A DNA stretch of 43,160 bases from Oscillospiraceae bacterium. Its GTDB lineage: Bacteria; Bacillota; Clostridia; Oscillospirales; Oscillospiraceae. A model generated the notes under the pieces. It was given only the letters and a program-made list of their open reading frames with translations. It was not told the origin of the DNA and ran no database searches. The stretch is taken from assembly GCA_009777235.1 (NCBI GenBank), contig WRMH01000022.1:1-43160 (forward strand), written 5' to 3'. A program made the position numbers and the translations under genes. Positions 24,758 through 33,469 of the stretch are shown one piece after another. Positions within the stretch are counted from its first letter, which is position 1; the number at the start of each line of letters is the position of its first letter.

Positions 24758-26140
24758 ATGGAGGATAACTCACAACCGCAAAAAATCAATATCTGTGATA
24801 GCGCCGCAGACACCGCCGCAAATAAGAAAATCAAATTTACGCGAGAGGAAAAAGCCTGGATAATGTATGATTGGGCAAATTCCGTGTATGCTACAATCAT
24901 GATGGCGGCTGTTTTTCCCATATTTTTTACGAATGTTGCGGACGCGGCAGGACAACAGGGCGATTATTGGTGGGGCATCGGCACAGCCGTCGCAATGCTC
25001 ATCGTTGCCGTATTAGCACCGATACTCGGGGCATTGTCGGACTTTAAAGGGTATAGAATGAAGCTGTTTTCAATATTTTTTGCACTTGGCGTCGGTGTTA
25101 CATTTGCCAGCGCGTTTTTTGCAAATTGGTGGCTCTTGCTTCTCGGCTATGCCATTTCGCATATTGGTTTTTCGGGAAGCTGCTTGGTTTATGACAGCTT
25201 TCTGGCCGAAGTCACGACATCTGAAAGGATGCACAAAGTCTCGGGATATGGCTTTGCCATGGGCTATATAGGCGGCAGTACAATACCTTTCTTAGTCAGT
25301 ATCGCGCTTATTATGATGGCGGAGACCATAGGTATTACCGTGGAGCTTGCCACAAGGATTTCCGTCGGATTGGCCGCCGTTTGGTGGGGCGTGTTTACGA
25401 TCCCGTTTTTTAAAAACATCAAGCAAAAATACAATTTGGAAAAGCCAAAAGGTCAGGCCGTCATCGGCGCCGCTTTCAAAAACGCGTGGCTTACAATGAA
25501 AAAGATTGCAAAGAACAAGAAAATCCTGTTCTTTATAGTCGCGTACTTCTTTTATATTGACGGAGTGGGAACCGTGATAAATATGTCAACGGCTTATGGC
25601 GCGACATTAGGTCTTGACACAACCGGCATGATACTTGCCTTGCTTGTTACTCAGATTGTCGCGTTTCCGTGCTCGATATGGTTTTCGAGCCTGTCAAATA
25701 AATTTGGCTCGCTAAAAATGATACGCTTTGCCGTTTCCGAATATTTGGCGATATGCATTGTTGGATTTATCATGGGGCTGGGGCTTGAAGAGCTTAACTA
25801 TTTTGGCACGGGCGTTGAAGAAGAGGGTATACGGATCGCGACCACAATGTTTTGGATATTGGCGTTTATGGTCGGAACCGTCCAGGGCGGTATTCAGGCG
25901 ATTTCGCGCTCGCATTTTTGCCAAATGATTCCGCCGGAGAATACCGGTGAGTTCTTTGGGTTCTTTGAGATATTCGGAAAGTTTGCCGCGGTTATGGGAC
26001 CGGCTCTCTACGCTATCGTTAAAGGCATTAGCGGCAGCTCCGCTTACGCGATTTTGTCAATCATTTCACTGTTCTTAATCGGGCTTGTTTTGCTCGGTTT
26101 TGGAAACAAGCACTTTAAGGAGGATGCCAAGGTGCGCTAA
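24758..26140 (+). CDS. MFS transporter, UMF1/Atg22-like family
   Basis: About 460 residues from ATG at 24758 with GGAGGG 7 bases upstream. Twelve membrane helices are predicted by eye. The opening REEKAWIMYDWANSVYATIMM and the following FPIFFTNVA are the signature of the Atg22/UMF1 group, and PILGALSDFKGYRMKLF is the MFS loop between helices 2 and 3. Substrate unknown; relatives are implicated in amino acid or small-solute efflux. It follows pepF in the same direction but is separated by inverted-repeat element 3, which may give it its own promoter. Ends at a convergent hairpin shared with the YchF-like gene. Confidence 0.9.
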   Translation: MEDNSQPQKINICDSAADTAANKKIKFTREEKAWIMYDWANSVYATIMMAAVFPIFFTNVADAAGQQGDYWWGIGTAVAMLIVAVLAPILGALSDFKGYRMKLFSIFFALGVGVTFASAFFANWWLLLLGYAISHIGFSGSCLVYDSFLAEVTTSERMHKVSGYGFAMGYIGGSTIPFLVSIALIMMAETIGITVELATRISVGLAAVWWGVFTIPFFKNIKQKYNLEKPKGQAVIGAAFKNAWLTMKKIAKNKKILFFIVAYFFYIDGVGTVINMSTAYGATLGLDTTGMILALLVTQIVAFPCSIWFSSLSNKFGSLKMIRFAVSEYLAICIVGFIMGLGLEELNYFGTGVEEEGIRIATTMFWILAFMVGTVQGGIQAISRSHFCQMIPPENTGEFFGFFEIFGKFAAVMGPALYAIVKGISGSSAYAILSIISLFLIGLVLLGFGNKHFKEDAKVR

Positions 26141-26178
26141 AGCAAGCACGGACGGCTCAAGGCAAAACGGATAGTCAA

Positions 26179-26209
26179 AGGCAGGGGTTTTGATTTCTGA
26201 CCCCTGCCT
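26179..26209. terminator. Bidirectional hairpin between convergent genes
   Basis: AGGCAGGGGT and ACCCCTGCCT form a perfect 10-bp stem with an 11-base loop. It is followed on the plus strand by ATCTTT, a weak T-run. It lies between the MFS gene and the oppositely oriented YchF-like gene. Confidence 0.65.
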
Positions 26210-26318
26210 ATCTTTATGAAGCTCTTTTTGCGAGACCATAAGGCTCTATCTAAATCTTACTCTTTTGCGGCTTTGCGATGCCATAAAACGAATTTACCGT
26301 CGGCTAATCTACGCAGCT

Positions 26319-27407
26319 TTATACGTTAAACCGGAAGTTGATAATATCGCCGTCGGCGACTGTATACTCTTTGCCTTCTAAGCGAAAAAGCCCTTTTTCT
26401 TTTACCTTTGACATAGCTCCGAGCTCTAAAATATCCGCATACTTGACAACCTCCGCCCGTATAAAGCCCCGCTCAATATCGGAATGGATTTTTCCGGCAG
26501 CTTTTCGCGCCGCAGTGCCTTTTTCGATCGTCCATGCGCGAACCTCGTCCTCGCCCACTGTCAGAAACGATATATGTCCGAGCAGCCCATAGATTGCTCC
26601 GGCGAGTATTTCAACTCCCGGTTTTGCAATACCGATATCCGCCATGAAATCTTTTCTGTCGCTCTGCGGCAGGCGGCTTATCTCCAATTCAATATCAACG
26701 CAAAGGGAAATGAGCGGAATACTCAGCTTTCCGCACAGGGCTTGCAGTTTTGCGCCGCTGTCGCTGTTTTCCCATGCGCTGTCTGCAAGCTGATTTTCGC
26801 CGAGATTTGCTACGGCAAGGCGCGGCTTTTCTGTAAGGAAAGAAAAGCCCCTGATGGCAATGCGCTCTGTCTCTGTAAGCTCCACGCTGCGCATTGGCTC
26901 GCCGTTTTCGAGCTTTTCAAAACAACGCTGAAGCAGCGCGATTTCGGCTTCATGTTCGCCGGTTATTTTTTTGCCTTGCCGAATACGCCCGATTCTCTTC
27001 TCGATCATCTCCAGATCGGCAAAAAGCATTTCTGTTTCGACAGCCTCAAGATCAAAAGAGGGGTCGCTGTTTTCCAAATCAAACGCGGCATTATCTGACT
27101 CAAAGACCCGCAGCACATGAACCAAAGCGTCGCAAGAGCGCGCGTCACTTAGAAATCTTTCCGCGCTGCCGCCTGTTCCCGCCGTTGCCGAAAATCCGGC
27201 AACATCAACCAAGTCTATTTTTGCGTATGTGGTCTTTTTAGGATTATAGAGCTTTGATAAAAAATCAATACGCTCGTCGGGCACAAAGCATGTGCCTATG
27301 TTCACGGCGGCTTTTCCGCCGCTTATACCGCTGTCTTCTTTTCCCGTGAGCAAGCGAAACAGCGTTGTTTTCCCTGTTTTGTTTAGTCCTATAAGTCCGA
27401 TTTTCAA
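26319..27407 (-). CDS. YchF/Obg-like GTPase (ATPase) family protein
   Basis: 362 residues. The G domain has GLIGLNKTGKTTLFRLLTGK (G1), IDLVDVAGFSATAG (G3) and VANLGENQL in place of the NKxD box, the altered G4 of YchF/OLA1 proteins that prefer ATP. The C-terminal DUF933/TGS region is clear: FLTVGEDEVRAWTIEKGTA, IHSDIERGFIRAEVVKYAD and YTVADGDIINFRFNV. These proteins bind ribosomes and take part in stress responses. The classic YchF switch motif is somewhat diverged here, so it may be a paralogue rather than the canonical YchF. It lies 32 bases downstream of tRNA-Val in the same direction; GAGG upstream of ATG is rather distant. Confidence 0.88.
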   Translation of the reverse strand: MKIGLIGLNKTGKTTLFRLLTGKEDSGISGGKAAVNIGTCFVPDERIDFLSKLYNPKKTTYAKIDLVDVAGFSATAGTGGSAERFLSDARSCDALVHVLRVFESDNAAFDLENSDPSFDLEAVETEMLFADLEMIEKRIGRIRQGKKITGEHEAEIALLQRCFEKLENGEPMRSVELTETERIAIRGFSFLTEKPRLAVANLGENQLADSAWENSDSGAKLQALCGKLSIPLISLCVDIELEISRLPQSDRKDFMADIGIAKPGVEILAGAIYGLLGHISFLTVGEDEVRAWTIEKGTAARKAAGKIHSDIERGFIRAEVVKYADILELGAMSKVKEKGLFRLEGKEYTVADGDIINFRFNV

Positions 27408-27439
27408 AATTTTGCGCCTCTTTGATTGTGGATTTCTTT

Positions 27440-27516
27440 TGGTGGAGACTATCAGACTTGAACTGATGACCTCTCGCGTGTGAGGCGAGCGCTCTGACCA
27501 ACTGGGCTAAGCCTCC
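27440..27516 (-). tRNA. tRNA-Val (anticodon CAC)
   Basis: 77 bases with encoded CCA. Acceptor GGAGGCT pairs with AGTCTCC (one G-U). The anticodon stem CTCGC/GCGAG encloses CTCACAC, giving anticodon CAC. The T-arm carries GTTCAAGTC. The D-arm AGCCCAGTTGGTCAGAGC is normal. Promoter 27554-27582 lies at the right distance. Confidence 0.95.
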
Positions 27517-27553
27517 GTCCGGTTTTTCGGCAACCTTATGTCCGGGTAATAAT

Positions 27554-27582
27554 AGTATATTGCCGCGAGGGGCAAAAGTCAA
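27554..27582 (-). promoter_or_regulatory. Promoter of tRNA-Val
   Basis: Minus strand TTGACT (27577-27582), 17-base spacer, TATACT (27554-27559), about 38 bases before the tRNA 5' end. Confidence 0.8.
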
Positions 27583-27610
27583 TACGTATCAGTTTTTCTA
27601 TAATTTCAAC

Positions 27611-27639
27611 TTGCAATAGGAAAAGCCCTGTGATAGTAT
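27611..27639 (+). promoter_or_regulatory. Promoter of the lipoprotein/ABC cluster
   Basis: TTGCAA (27611-27616), 17 bases, TAGTAT (27634-27639). Predicted start about 50 bases before the first lipoprotein ATG; diverges from the tRNA-Val promoter. Confidence 0.6.
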
Positions 27640-27697
27640 GTCCGCGTTATGCAACTTAAACCAACTCTACAAACCTCTTAAAGCAATGGGGGACTCA

Positions 27698-28723
27698 ATG
27701 AACACCAATCTCTTTCGTATTACGGCAGGATTGATAATACTTGTAATGTTTACCGCGGGGTGCGGTAGTAGCGGAGCAAACACAAACACCCCTGCACCAA
27801 CGGACAACAGCCGTTACGACTGGCTCGACAACGGCACCGAAACGCCCACCACGCCGCAAATTCCGGCGTGGTGGTACGCGGGTTGGGGCGGAGTTGTATT
27901 CATACCGCTTGTTAACGGGGAATATAATAGTGAGGCCACATATCACTATTCGAAGCCGGAAATAGATATGACATTGCAGTACAAATTTGACACGGAACTG
28001 CCAACCGCTACGTGCCGTTTAATGTTGCTGATTGACGGATATATCCAGCCTTTTTTCTTTGAGGATGAAACAGAGGAAATCATTGTAAAGGAAATGGAAC
28101 TGGAACCAAACACAATCGAAAGCTATATATCAACAGTGCGCCTAACGCCGCTCATCGCAACACCGGACGAACCGTCATTTATTACAGTTCTCTTTCTTCC
28201 GGGATTTACCAACAAGCTTTCCGCACCCTCAATGATTCCGGCCGACATACATACCGCGATGGCTTTCTCGGTTCAGGTAATCCCACAATCCGGCGTTCCG
28301 GCACGGAACGACCTTCCGAAAACGGAGGAAAGTGTCCTAACGCGAATAGGCGAAGCGGAGGAAGGCACGACTCACCTTGAAATTTACAGCCGCGCAAATA
28401 ATAACGCAAATTTATACCAAGAATTTCCTGCGGGAAGCTCACTGGACGTCGGACTTACGCAAAGGCGCGGAGATTACCGCATGATCTTGATGGTTGACGG
28501 AAGACCCTCTCCCGCGTTTGACGGCAGTATATATCTTGATTATACGGTGGAAGATAGCGAATCTATTTATGGCTTTACGCTTGCCCCTAATGTGTTTTCC
28601 GATTTTGGCGAAGAGACGCATAACATATGGCTGCTCAACTATCCTCAAAAGGTTGAGTTTGGCGAAACGTGGCATCTTGAGGTTGATTCCACCCCGCCTA
28701 CGACTGTCAGAGTACTTCCTTGA
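27698..28723 (+). CDS. Predicted lipoprotein of an ABC exporter cluster, unknown function
   Basis: 341 residues from ATG at 27698, preceded by GGGGGA; the frame opens earlier but only this start gives a signal peptide. The signal is NTNLFRITAGLIILVMFTAGC with lipobox FTAG-C, so the protein should be lipid-anchored on the outer face of the membrane. A low-complexity Asn/Thr/Pro linker (SSGANTNTPAPTDN) follows, then a beta-rich region with two similar halves: PTATCRLMLLIDGYIQPFFF and DYRMILMVDGRPSPAF both have an xRLMLxxDGxxxPxF core, implying an internal duplication. No named family recognised. It is first in a five-gene run ending in two ABC permeases; a hairpin (TGCGGA...TCCGCA) separates it from the next gene. 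Confidence 0.75.
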   Translation: MNTNLFRITAGLIILVMFTAGCGSSGANTNTPAPTDNSRYDWLDNGTETPTTPQIPAWWYAGWGGVVFIPLVNGEYNSEATYHYSKPEIDMTLQYKFDTELPTATCRLMLLIDGYIQPFFFEDETEEIIVKEMELEPNTIESYISTVRLTPLIATPDEPSFITVLFLPGFTNKLSAPSMIPADIHTAMAFSVQVIPQSGVPARNDLPKTEESVLTRIGEAEEGTTHLEIYSRANNNANLYQEFPAGSSLDVGLTQRRGDYRMILMVDGRPSPAFDGSIYLDYTVEDSESIYGFTLAPNVFSDFGEETHNIWLLNYPQKVEFGETWHLEVDSTPPTTVRVLP

Positions 28724-28807
28724 CCGGAAAGGATTTATGGTTGATGCGGAAAATTTTATCCGCAGGAATAAAAATCTCACAGATTTTGCAAAATTGAGAT
28801 ATTTAGT

Positions 28808-29881
28808 ATGAGAAGAACACACAACAAGACGCTTCGCCATATGACCCATTACCTTGCGGCAGGATTATTGTTGCTTGCAATCTTGTTTTTGAGTTATGGG
28901 TGCGGCTATGGGGCAAAGGGCGGCAAAATAGATTTCACCGGGCAAGGCATTGGCAACACAAGCGGAAATCTGATGCAAAACTACCCTTTCGCGGAAACAG
29001 AGCATGACGCATATGTATATATTAACACGCATTTGTTTAGAATCAATAAAGCCTCGGGGCAAGCCGTGCTCAACTGCGCCGACCCTGGATGCAGCCATAC
29101 CGATTTGAACTGCGCAGCAATCACGGAACAGTGGATTGCGTTGCAGGCATTTGAAAGCTCCGTATATGCACATGATGCCGCTTCTTATGACGCTTTCTTT
29201 ACGATTGAGATGGGAGTTAGAGAGGTTGCGGCAATGCTCAATCGCGAGGCAAACGTCGAATATTATAGCAGCTTGGCATATGGCGACAGGCTGTACACTT
29301 TTACCAGCCGTGAAGAACTTGAGGTTCGCGATTTGAATACGGGGGAACTGGTTGCCGCATATCCAAACTGCTACCCATTTATGCACGGCTATTTTATCGA
29401 AAACGACGTCATATACTTCATTAACCCAAATTTGGAGTTAATAGCAATAAACACCGATGGCGGAAACCGCCGTGTAATAGAAGCTGACCGCGCATCATAC
29501 CTCATGAGCCATCAAGAACGCCTTTATTTTATACAGCGCGGGGAAAAGATAACACTTTATTCCATGGATTTAGGCGGAGGCGACCGCATCAAAATTTCGG
29601 AAAACATTATGGACTACAACATAATCGGCGACACCATATTCTATACCAGTTTTGAGGACAGAGAATTATATATGATGAACATTGACGGAAGCAATCCTAC
29701 GCCGGTAGATTTCAAATCGCTTGGCGGGGCTGCGGAGGATGCGCAAGTCTTTGCCATCGGGGTTTTTCCAAGCTGGGGGAAAGTTGCAATTACACTGGTA
29801 AATAGGGAAGCGTTTGTGTTGATATCCGCGGACGGCAGCGATATGCGGCTTGTTGATGTAAAATTTCCGCCAACCAGATAA
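28808..29881 (+). CDS. Predicted lipoprotein with DUF5050-like beta-propeller repeats
   Basis: 357 residues. Signal sequence HYLAAGLLLLAILFLSYGC with lipobox ending at Cys. After the anchor comes a Cys cluster LNCADPGCSHTDLNC (C-x4-C-x-H-x4-C), a feature I associate with clostridial DUF5050-type lipoproteins and a possible metal site. The rest is repeated four-strand units such as YGDRLYTFTSREELEVRDLN, IENDVIYFINPNLELIAIN and IIGDTIFYTSFEDRELYMMN, consistent with a beta-propeller. The role is unknown; a sensor or substrate-handling partner of the neighbouring ABC transporter is an inference. The start is uncertain because the upstream GAG is weak. Confidence 0.75.
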   Translation: MRRTHNKTLRHMTHYLAAGLLLLAILFLSYGCGYGAKGGKIDFTGQGIGNTSGNLMQNYPFAETEHDAYVYINTHLFRINKASGQAVLNCADPGCSHTDLNCAAITEQWIALQAFESSVYAHDAASYDAFFTIEMGVREVAAMLNREANVEYYSSLAYGDRLYTFTSREELEVRDLNTGELVAAYPNCYPFMHGYFIENDVIYFINPNLELIAINTDGGNRRVIEADRASYLMSHQERLYFIQRGEKITLYSMDLGGGDRIKISENIMDYNIIGDTIFYTSFEDRELYMMNIDGSNPTPVDFKSLGGAAEDAQVFAIGVFPSWGKVAITLVNREAFVLISADGSDMRLVDVKFPPTR

Positions 29882-29949
29882 ATCAATCATCGGAGTTCAT
29901 TAGTAAAGGAGCTAAAAATTCCGCCATCAGGGAAAAAGGAGAGACATTC

Positions 29950-30873
29950 GTGAAATTGGAATTGCTTGATCTGTGCAAGAATTACGGAAAGAATGTGGCG
30001 GTACGACCCTTGAATTTAACATTGCGTCCGGGCATATATGGCTTTCTCGGACCGAACGGCGCGGGCAAAACTACTCTGATGAATATGCTCGCGGACTGCC
30101 TGAGCCCAACCGGAGGAAATATCTTATGCGACGGCAAATCTATTTGGGATTTGGGCGCGAAATACCGTATGCGCATAGGATATCTGCCGCAGAATGTGGG
30201 TATGTACCGCCACTTTTCGGGTCGGGAAATGCTCTCGTACTTTGCCTCCCTCAAAGGTATTAAGGATAGAGGAGAAGCGCGGCGGGAAATTGAAGATTTG
30301 CTCGAAAAAGTGAACTTGCACAGCGAGGGGCATAAAAAGGTCGGCAAATATTCGGGCGGCATGAAGCGGCGTCTGGGGATTGCGGGGGCACTGCTTGGGA
30401 ATCCGGAACTGTTGATTTTTGACGAGCCAACCGCAGGGCTTGATCCCAAAGAACGCTTGCGTTTTAAGAGTATGCTCACTGAATTGGCTTCTTCGAGGAT
30501 TATCATTCTGGCGACGCACATCGTGTCGGATATTGAGGATTTGGCGCACAGAATATTGCTGATTAAAGAGGGTCTGCTGCTTGGAGATGGAACATTGAAA
30601 GAGCATCTTAAAAGTTTGGACGAAAAAATGTGGACGACCACAATTCCCGCAAGTGAGACGGAGACCCTCAAGTCGCGCCTTGATGTTTTTTCCGTGAAAT
30701 ATGATGGTAGTTTTGCCGTTGCTCGGGTATATTCGGAAAAAGTTCCCATTGACGGCGCAAAAAGAGCAATTCCCACGCTGGACGATTTATATATGTACCA
30801 TTTTGGCAACATAATTGGCGGTAGCCGTGGGAGAAGTGGAGGCAATGAGATAGGTGACATCCATGCTAAATGA
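29950..30873 (+). CDS. ABC transporter ATP-binding protein
   Basis: 307 residues from GTG at 29950 with AAGGAG 9 bases upstream. Walker A GPNGAGKTT at 34-42, Q-loop YLPQNVGMYRHFSGREML, signature KYSGGMKRRLGIAGALLG, Walker B ELLIFDEPTAGLDP and switch His ILATHIVSDIEDL. The layout is that of ATPases serving ABC-2 exporters (drug, peptide or antibiotic efflux). The last 80 residues are a specific C-terminal extension. Its end overlaps the start of the first permease by 11 bases, so the ATPase and permeases are one complex. Confidence 0.93.
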   Translation: MKLELLDLCKNYGKNVAVRPLNLTLRPGIYGFLGPNGAGKTTLMNMLADCLSPTGGNILCDGKSIWDLGAKYRMRIGYLPQNVGMYRHFSGREMLSYFASLKGIKDRGEARREIEDLLEKVNLHSEGHKKVGKYSGGMKRRLGIAGALLGNPELLIFDEPTAGLDPKERLRFKSMLTELASSRIIILATHIVSDIEDLAHRILLIKEGLLLGDGTLKEHLKSLDEKMWTTTIPASETETLKSRLDVFSVKYDGSFAVARVYSEKVPIDGAKRAIPTLDDLYMYHFGNIIGGSRGRSGGNEIGDIHAK

Positions 30874-32095
30874 AATACGCAAACTCCTGCGAAGCCGCAT
30901 AGTGCTTACTCTTTTAATCGCGGTAATAGCATTGAGCGTGTATGAGGGCGCGGCATATGGCAGGAGGCAAATTAAAAGCGGTGAGATTTTTTCAGATACT
31001 GACGTTTATTTGACACAGGAGCTGTACCAATCCGTTACGCAAACCGTTGATGAGATTTTCTCCGCCTTTGATTTTTCGCAAATGTATTATATCGAGGCCA
31101 TTGGCAAAGCGTACCCCGCCGGGGAGATAATGCGGCTAAGCAACAGCGTTCGCAACGCGATTCAAGTTGAAAGGCAGCGCCAATTTGCTATGGAGCTGGC
31201 ACTTTTCAACATTCGCGAGATTGAAGAGCGGGGCGAGAGAGGATACTGGCTGAGATATAACCGCATGGTATATGAGCATTACCTCTATTTGCCCGAGCCG
31301 CATTTGATGGAAACGCTCACTTGGGAGAGCTTGCTCGCTCGGATAAGCAACGAATTGGAGGTATGGAACAAGTGGTATATCCTCCCCATGCTGGCAGCTA
31401 TGATGGCATCTGCCACGCTTTTTGCAATGGAGCATGAAAGCAGCGTTTATCTCATCGTACACGCCAGCCGCAACGGTAGGTCTTGCCTTTACATGAAGAA
31501 AATATGCGCGATTTTTATTTTTTCGCTATTTTTGACGGCATTGTACTGGCTCATATGGTGGATTTGGAACATTGACAGCTTTTCATCAAACAAGTGGCTT
31601 TCCGCGCCAATACAGAGCATACCCGGACTTGAATTATGCCCGTTTTCGATTACGCTGCCCCAAACCATGCTGCTTATCATAGGCATCCAGACGCTGCTGA
31701 CTTTGTTTCTGTGCCTGTTGTCCGCCTGCGGGGCATTGCTCACGCAAAACCGTTTTGCGGGGTTTTGCGTGGCAATCGCGGTGTTTGGCGTGCTATTTGC
31801 GTGGTATTACGCCGCCGCCTCTATGCACGATGTAACAAATCCGTTTTACCGAATCACGCAAGGTCAGATTCAATTTCGGCAGATTTCGCAGATTTGGAAT
31901 CCTATTTATTTGATTTCACCGGGGATGTATTTGAACAATTTCAAAATGGTAAATATAGCCGGGCTTCCCATACCTATGCTTTTTGCCCCCAGTGCGGTCG
32001 CGCTTGTTGCAACCGCCTTGCTGTCTGTGTGGGGAAAAATGCTCTCCGCCGGACGCAAATATAAACCGAAAACTCTGATTGAGGTGACGCAATGA
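30863..32095 (+). CDS. ABC-2 type permease, subunit 1
   Basis: About 410 residues from ATG at 30863, with AGGTG upstream inside the end of the ATPase gene. One N-terminal helix (SRIVLTLLIAVIALSVYEGA), a soluble outside loop of about 150 residues rich in charged residues, then five or so helices, for example YILPMLAAMMASATLFAME, CAIFIFSLFLTALYWLIWW and LLIIGIQTLLTLFLCLLSAC. This helix-loop-helices plan is usual for ABC-2 exporters with a large extracytoplasmic loop. Substrate unknown. TGA of this gene overlaps ATG of the second permease (ATGA). Confidence 0.85.
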   Translation: MLNEIRKLLRSRIVLTLLIAVIALSVYEGAAYGRRQIKSGEIFSDTDVYLTQELYQSVTQTVDEIFSAFDFSQMYYIEAIGKAYPAGEIMRLSNSVRNAIQVERQRQFAMELALFNIREIEERGERGYWLRYNRMVYEHYLYLPEPHLMETLTWESLLARISNELEVWNKWYILPMLAAMMASATLFAMEHESSVYLIVHASRNGRSCLYMKKICAIFIFSLFLTALYWLIWWIWNIDSFSSNKWLSAPIQSIPGLELCPFSITLPQTMLLIIGIQTLLTLFLCLLSACGALLTQNRFAGFCVAIAVFGVLFAWYYAAASMHDVTNPFYRITQGQIQFRQISQIWNPIYLISPGMYLNNFKMVNIAGLPIPMLFAPSAVALVATALLSVWGKMLSAGRKYKPKTLIEVTQ

Positions 32096-33207
32096 AAGCA
32101 TTTTTTGGCGAGCTTTGCAAGCTGCTCTCGAAACAAACCCTGTGCTTTGTTATCTCTTTTTTTCTGCTACAGGCTGCATTAACTTTCTTTTTTCTCAACG
32201 GTTATCTGCCGCTTGACGCACTGCCGGGCGAAGCGCCATATATAGAATATCACAAGGTGCTGGAGGGGGCGCTGACGCGAGAAAAAGAAGCTTATGTGAT
32301 AGCTGAATATTTCGAAGTTACCACAGTCATAGCAGAGCGTGACGATATAGTCAGTGCCTACGGGCAGGGGCTGATTGAAGCAGATGTCATGTATGCACAC
32401 ACCGACCGTTATCTTGCGGCTATGGCAAAACAAGCCGCCATATTGAGAATATACGAGCAATACGAATATTTAAAGAGAGAGGGGACTTCCTTTGTTTATG
32501 ACACCGGGTGGCTGTTCTTGTTGCGCGATGGCGAGTTTAACTGGATAATCCCCGCGGCTCTTGGCATACTTCTGATTCCTTTTTACGCAATGGAATGGAG
32601 CGGCAATATGATTATCCCGCTCAAGGCATCGCGCTTTGGCATAAGGGGCATCATTTTCCGAAAGGTTGTGGCAGGGGCGATATTCGCTGTGGTGTTCACC
32701 TCGTGTATGCTTTTGATTGATTGCCTTATTCTAAAAGCAAACCTCCCGCTTCCAAGCGAGGCGGAATCCATACGCTGCCTATCCGCGTTTGCCGAGGCTC
32801 CCGCCGCTTGGTCGCTTTGGCAATATGCGCTCGCGCAATATGCCGGCGTGCTGATTGGCTCTGTCACGTTTGCCGTGTTGCTTGGGTGTTTGTCGCTGTT
32901 TGTCCCGCAAGCCCTACCTCAAGCCGCGATATACGGAGGTTCTCTCTTGCTGCCGCTGATAATCTTATATCGGTTTGATTTGAGGATTTGCCTGCATTTA
33001 CCCTCATCGTTTTTTGTATACGGAGCGTTATGGAACGAAAAAGGATTACTGGGTGATATTCACGCCTTTGCGCTGACTGTGCCAATTGCGGTGTTCATGA
33101 TGTGCGTTTCGATAGCACTGCTGCGTTGGTTGCCGCGGTATCGTTACAACTGTGATCCGGCGATGACGGATGCGAAACCAGATGTGAAAATAGGCAAAAA
33201 CGCTTGA
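32092..33207 (+). CDS. ABC-2 type permease, subunit 2
   Basis: 371 residues from ATG at 32092 with GAGGTGA 5 bases upstream; the start overlaps the stop of subunit 1. It has the same plan as its neighbour: an N-terminal helix (LCFVISFFLLQAALTFFFLN), a charged loop of about 130 residues, then several helices (FNWIIPAALGILLIPFYAME, AVVFTSCMLLIDCLI and others). The pair probably forms a heterodimeric exporter channel with the ATPase. Its stop codon lies inside the -35 box of the hicAB promoter. Confidence 0.85.
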   Translation: MKAFFGELCKLLSKQTLCFVISFFLLQAALTFFFLNGYLPLDALPGEAPYIEYHKVLEGALTREKEAYVIAEYFEVTTVIAERDDIVSAYGQGLIEADVMYAHTDRYLAAMAKQAAILRIYEQYEYLKREGTSFVYDTGWLFLLRDGEFNWIIPAALGILLIPFYAMEWSGNMIIPLKASRFGIRGIIFRKVVAGAIFAVVFTSCMLLIDCLILKANLPLPSEAESIRCLSAFAEAPAAWSLWQYALAQYAGVLIGSVTFAVLLGCLSLFVPQALPQAAIYGGSLLLPLIILYRFDLRICLHLPSSFFVYGALWNEKGLLGDIHAFALTVPIAVFMMCVSIALLRWLPRYRYNCDPAMTDAKPDVKIGKNA

Positions 33208-33233
33208 CAAACACGTAATTTACGTGTTATTGT
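33204..33233 (+). promoter_or_regulatory. hicAB promoter with palindromic operator
   Basis: TTGACA (33204-33209) and TATTGT (33228-33233) are 18 bases apart. The spacer is filled by the palindrome AACACGTAATTTACGTGTT (33210-33228; 9-base arms, perfect). A repressor bound here would cover the RNA polymerase site. The obvious candidate is the ribbon-helix-helix domain of HicB. Confidence 0.8.
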
Positions 33234-33250
33234 GTTTTTGAGGTGAGGAA

Positions 33251-33430
33251 ATGCAACGTACAGAGCTAGTACGAAAGCTACGAAAAGGCGGATTTGTAGT
33301 AGAGGGCGGTAATCCTCATGGAAAGGCATATCGCCCGGACAACCCTAAATACAAAATCCCAATACCACACGGGAGCAAAATCAATGATAGGACAGCTAAA
33401 CGAATTTTGAGAGACGCAGGGATGGAATAA
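33251..33430 (+). CDS. hicA: HicA family toxin (mRNA interferase)
   Basis: 59 residues, full HicA size. It starts MQRTELVRKLRKGGFVVEGG and has NPHGKAYRPDN with the catalytic-type His at position 23, then IPIPHGSKINDRTAKRILRD, the normal HicA ending. HicA is a double-stranded-RNA-binding-fold ribonuclease that cleaves mRNA and stops growth when HicB is lost. GAGG lies 6 bases before ATG at 33251. hicB follows after 39 bases. Confidence 0.9.
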   Translation: MQRTELVRKLRKGGFVVEGGNPHGKAYRPDNPKYKIPIPHGSKINDRTAKRILRDAGME

Positions 33431-33469
33431 ACCCTGCAAACCTTTAATATGAATCATAGGAGGTTTACC

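Noticed and set aside
29982..30860. Minus-strand frame of 292 codons
   Set aside because: It lies completely antisense to the ABC ATPase gene, which has all family motifs; Ser/Pro/Arg-rich composition is typical of a shadow frame.
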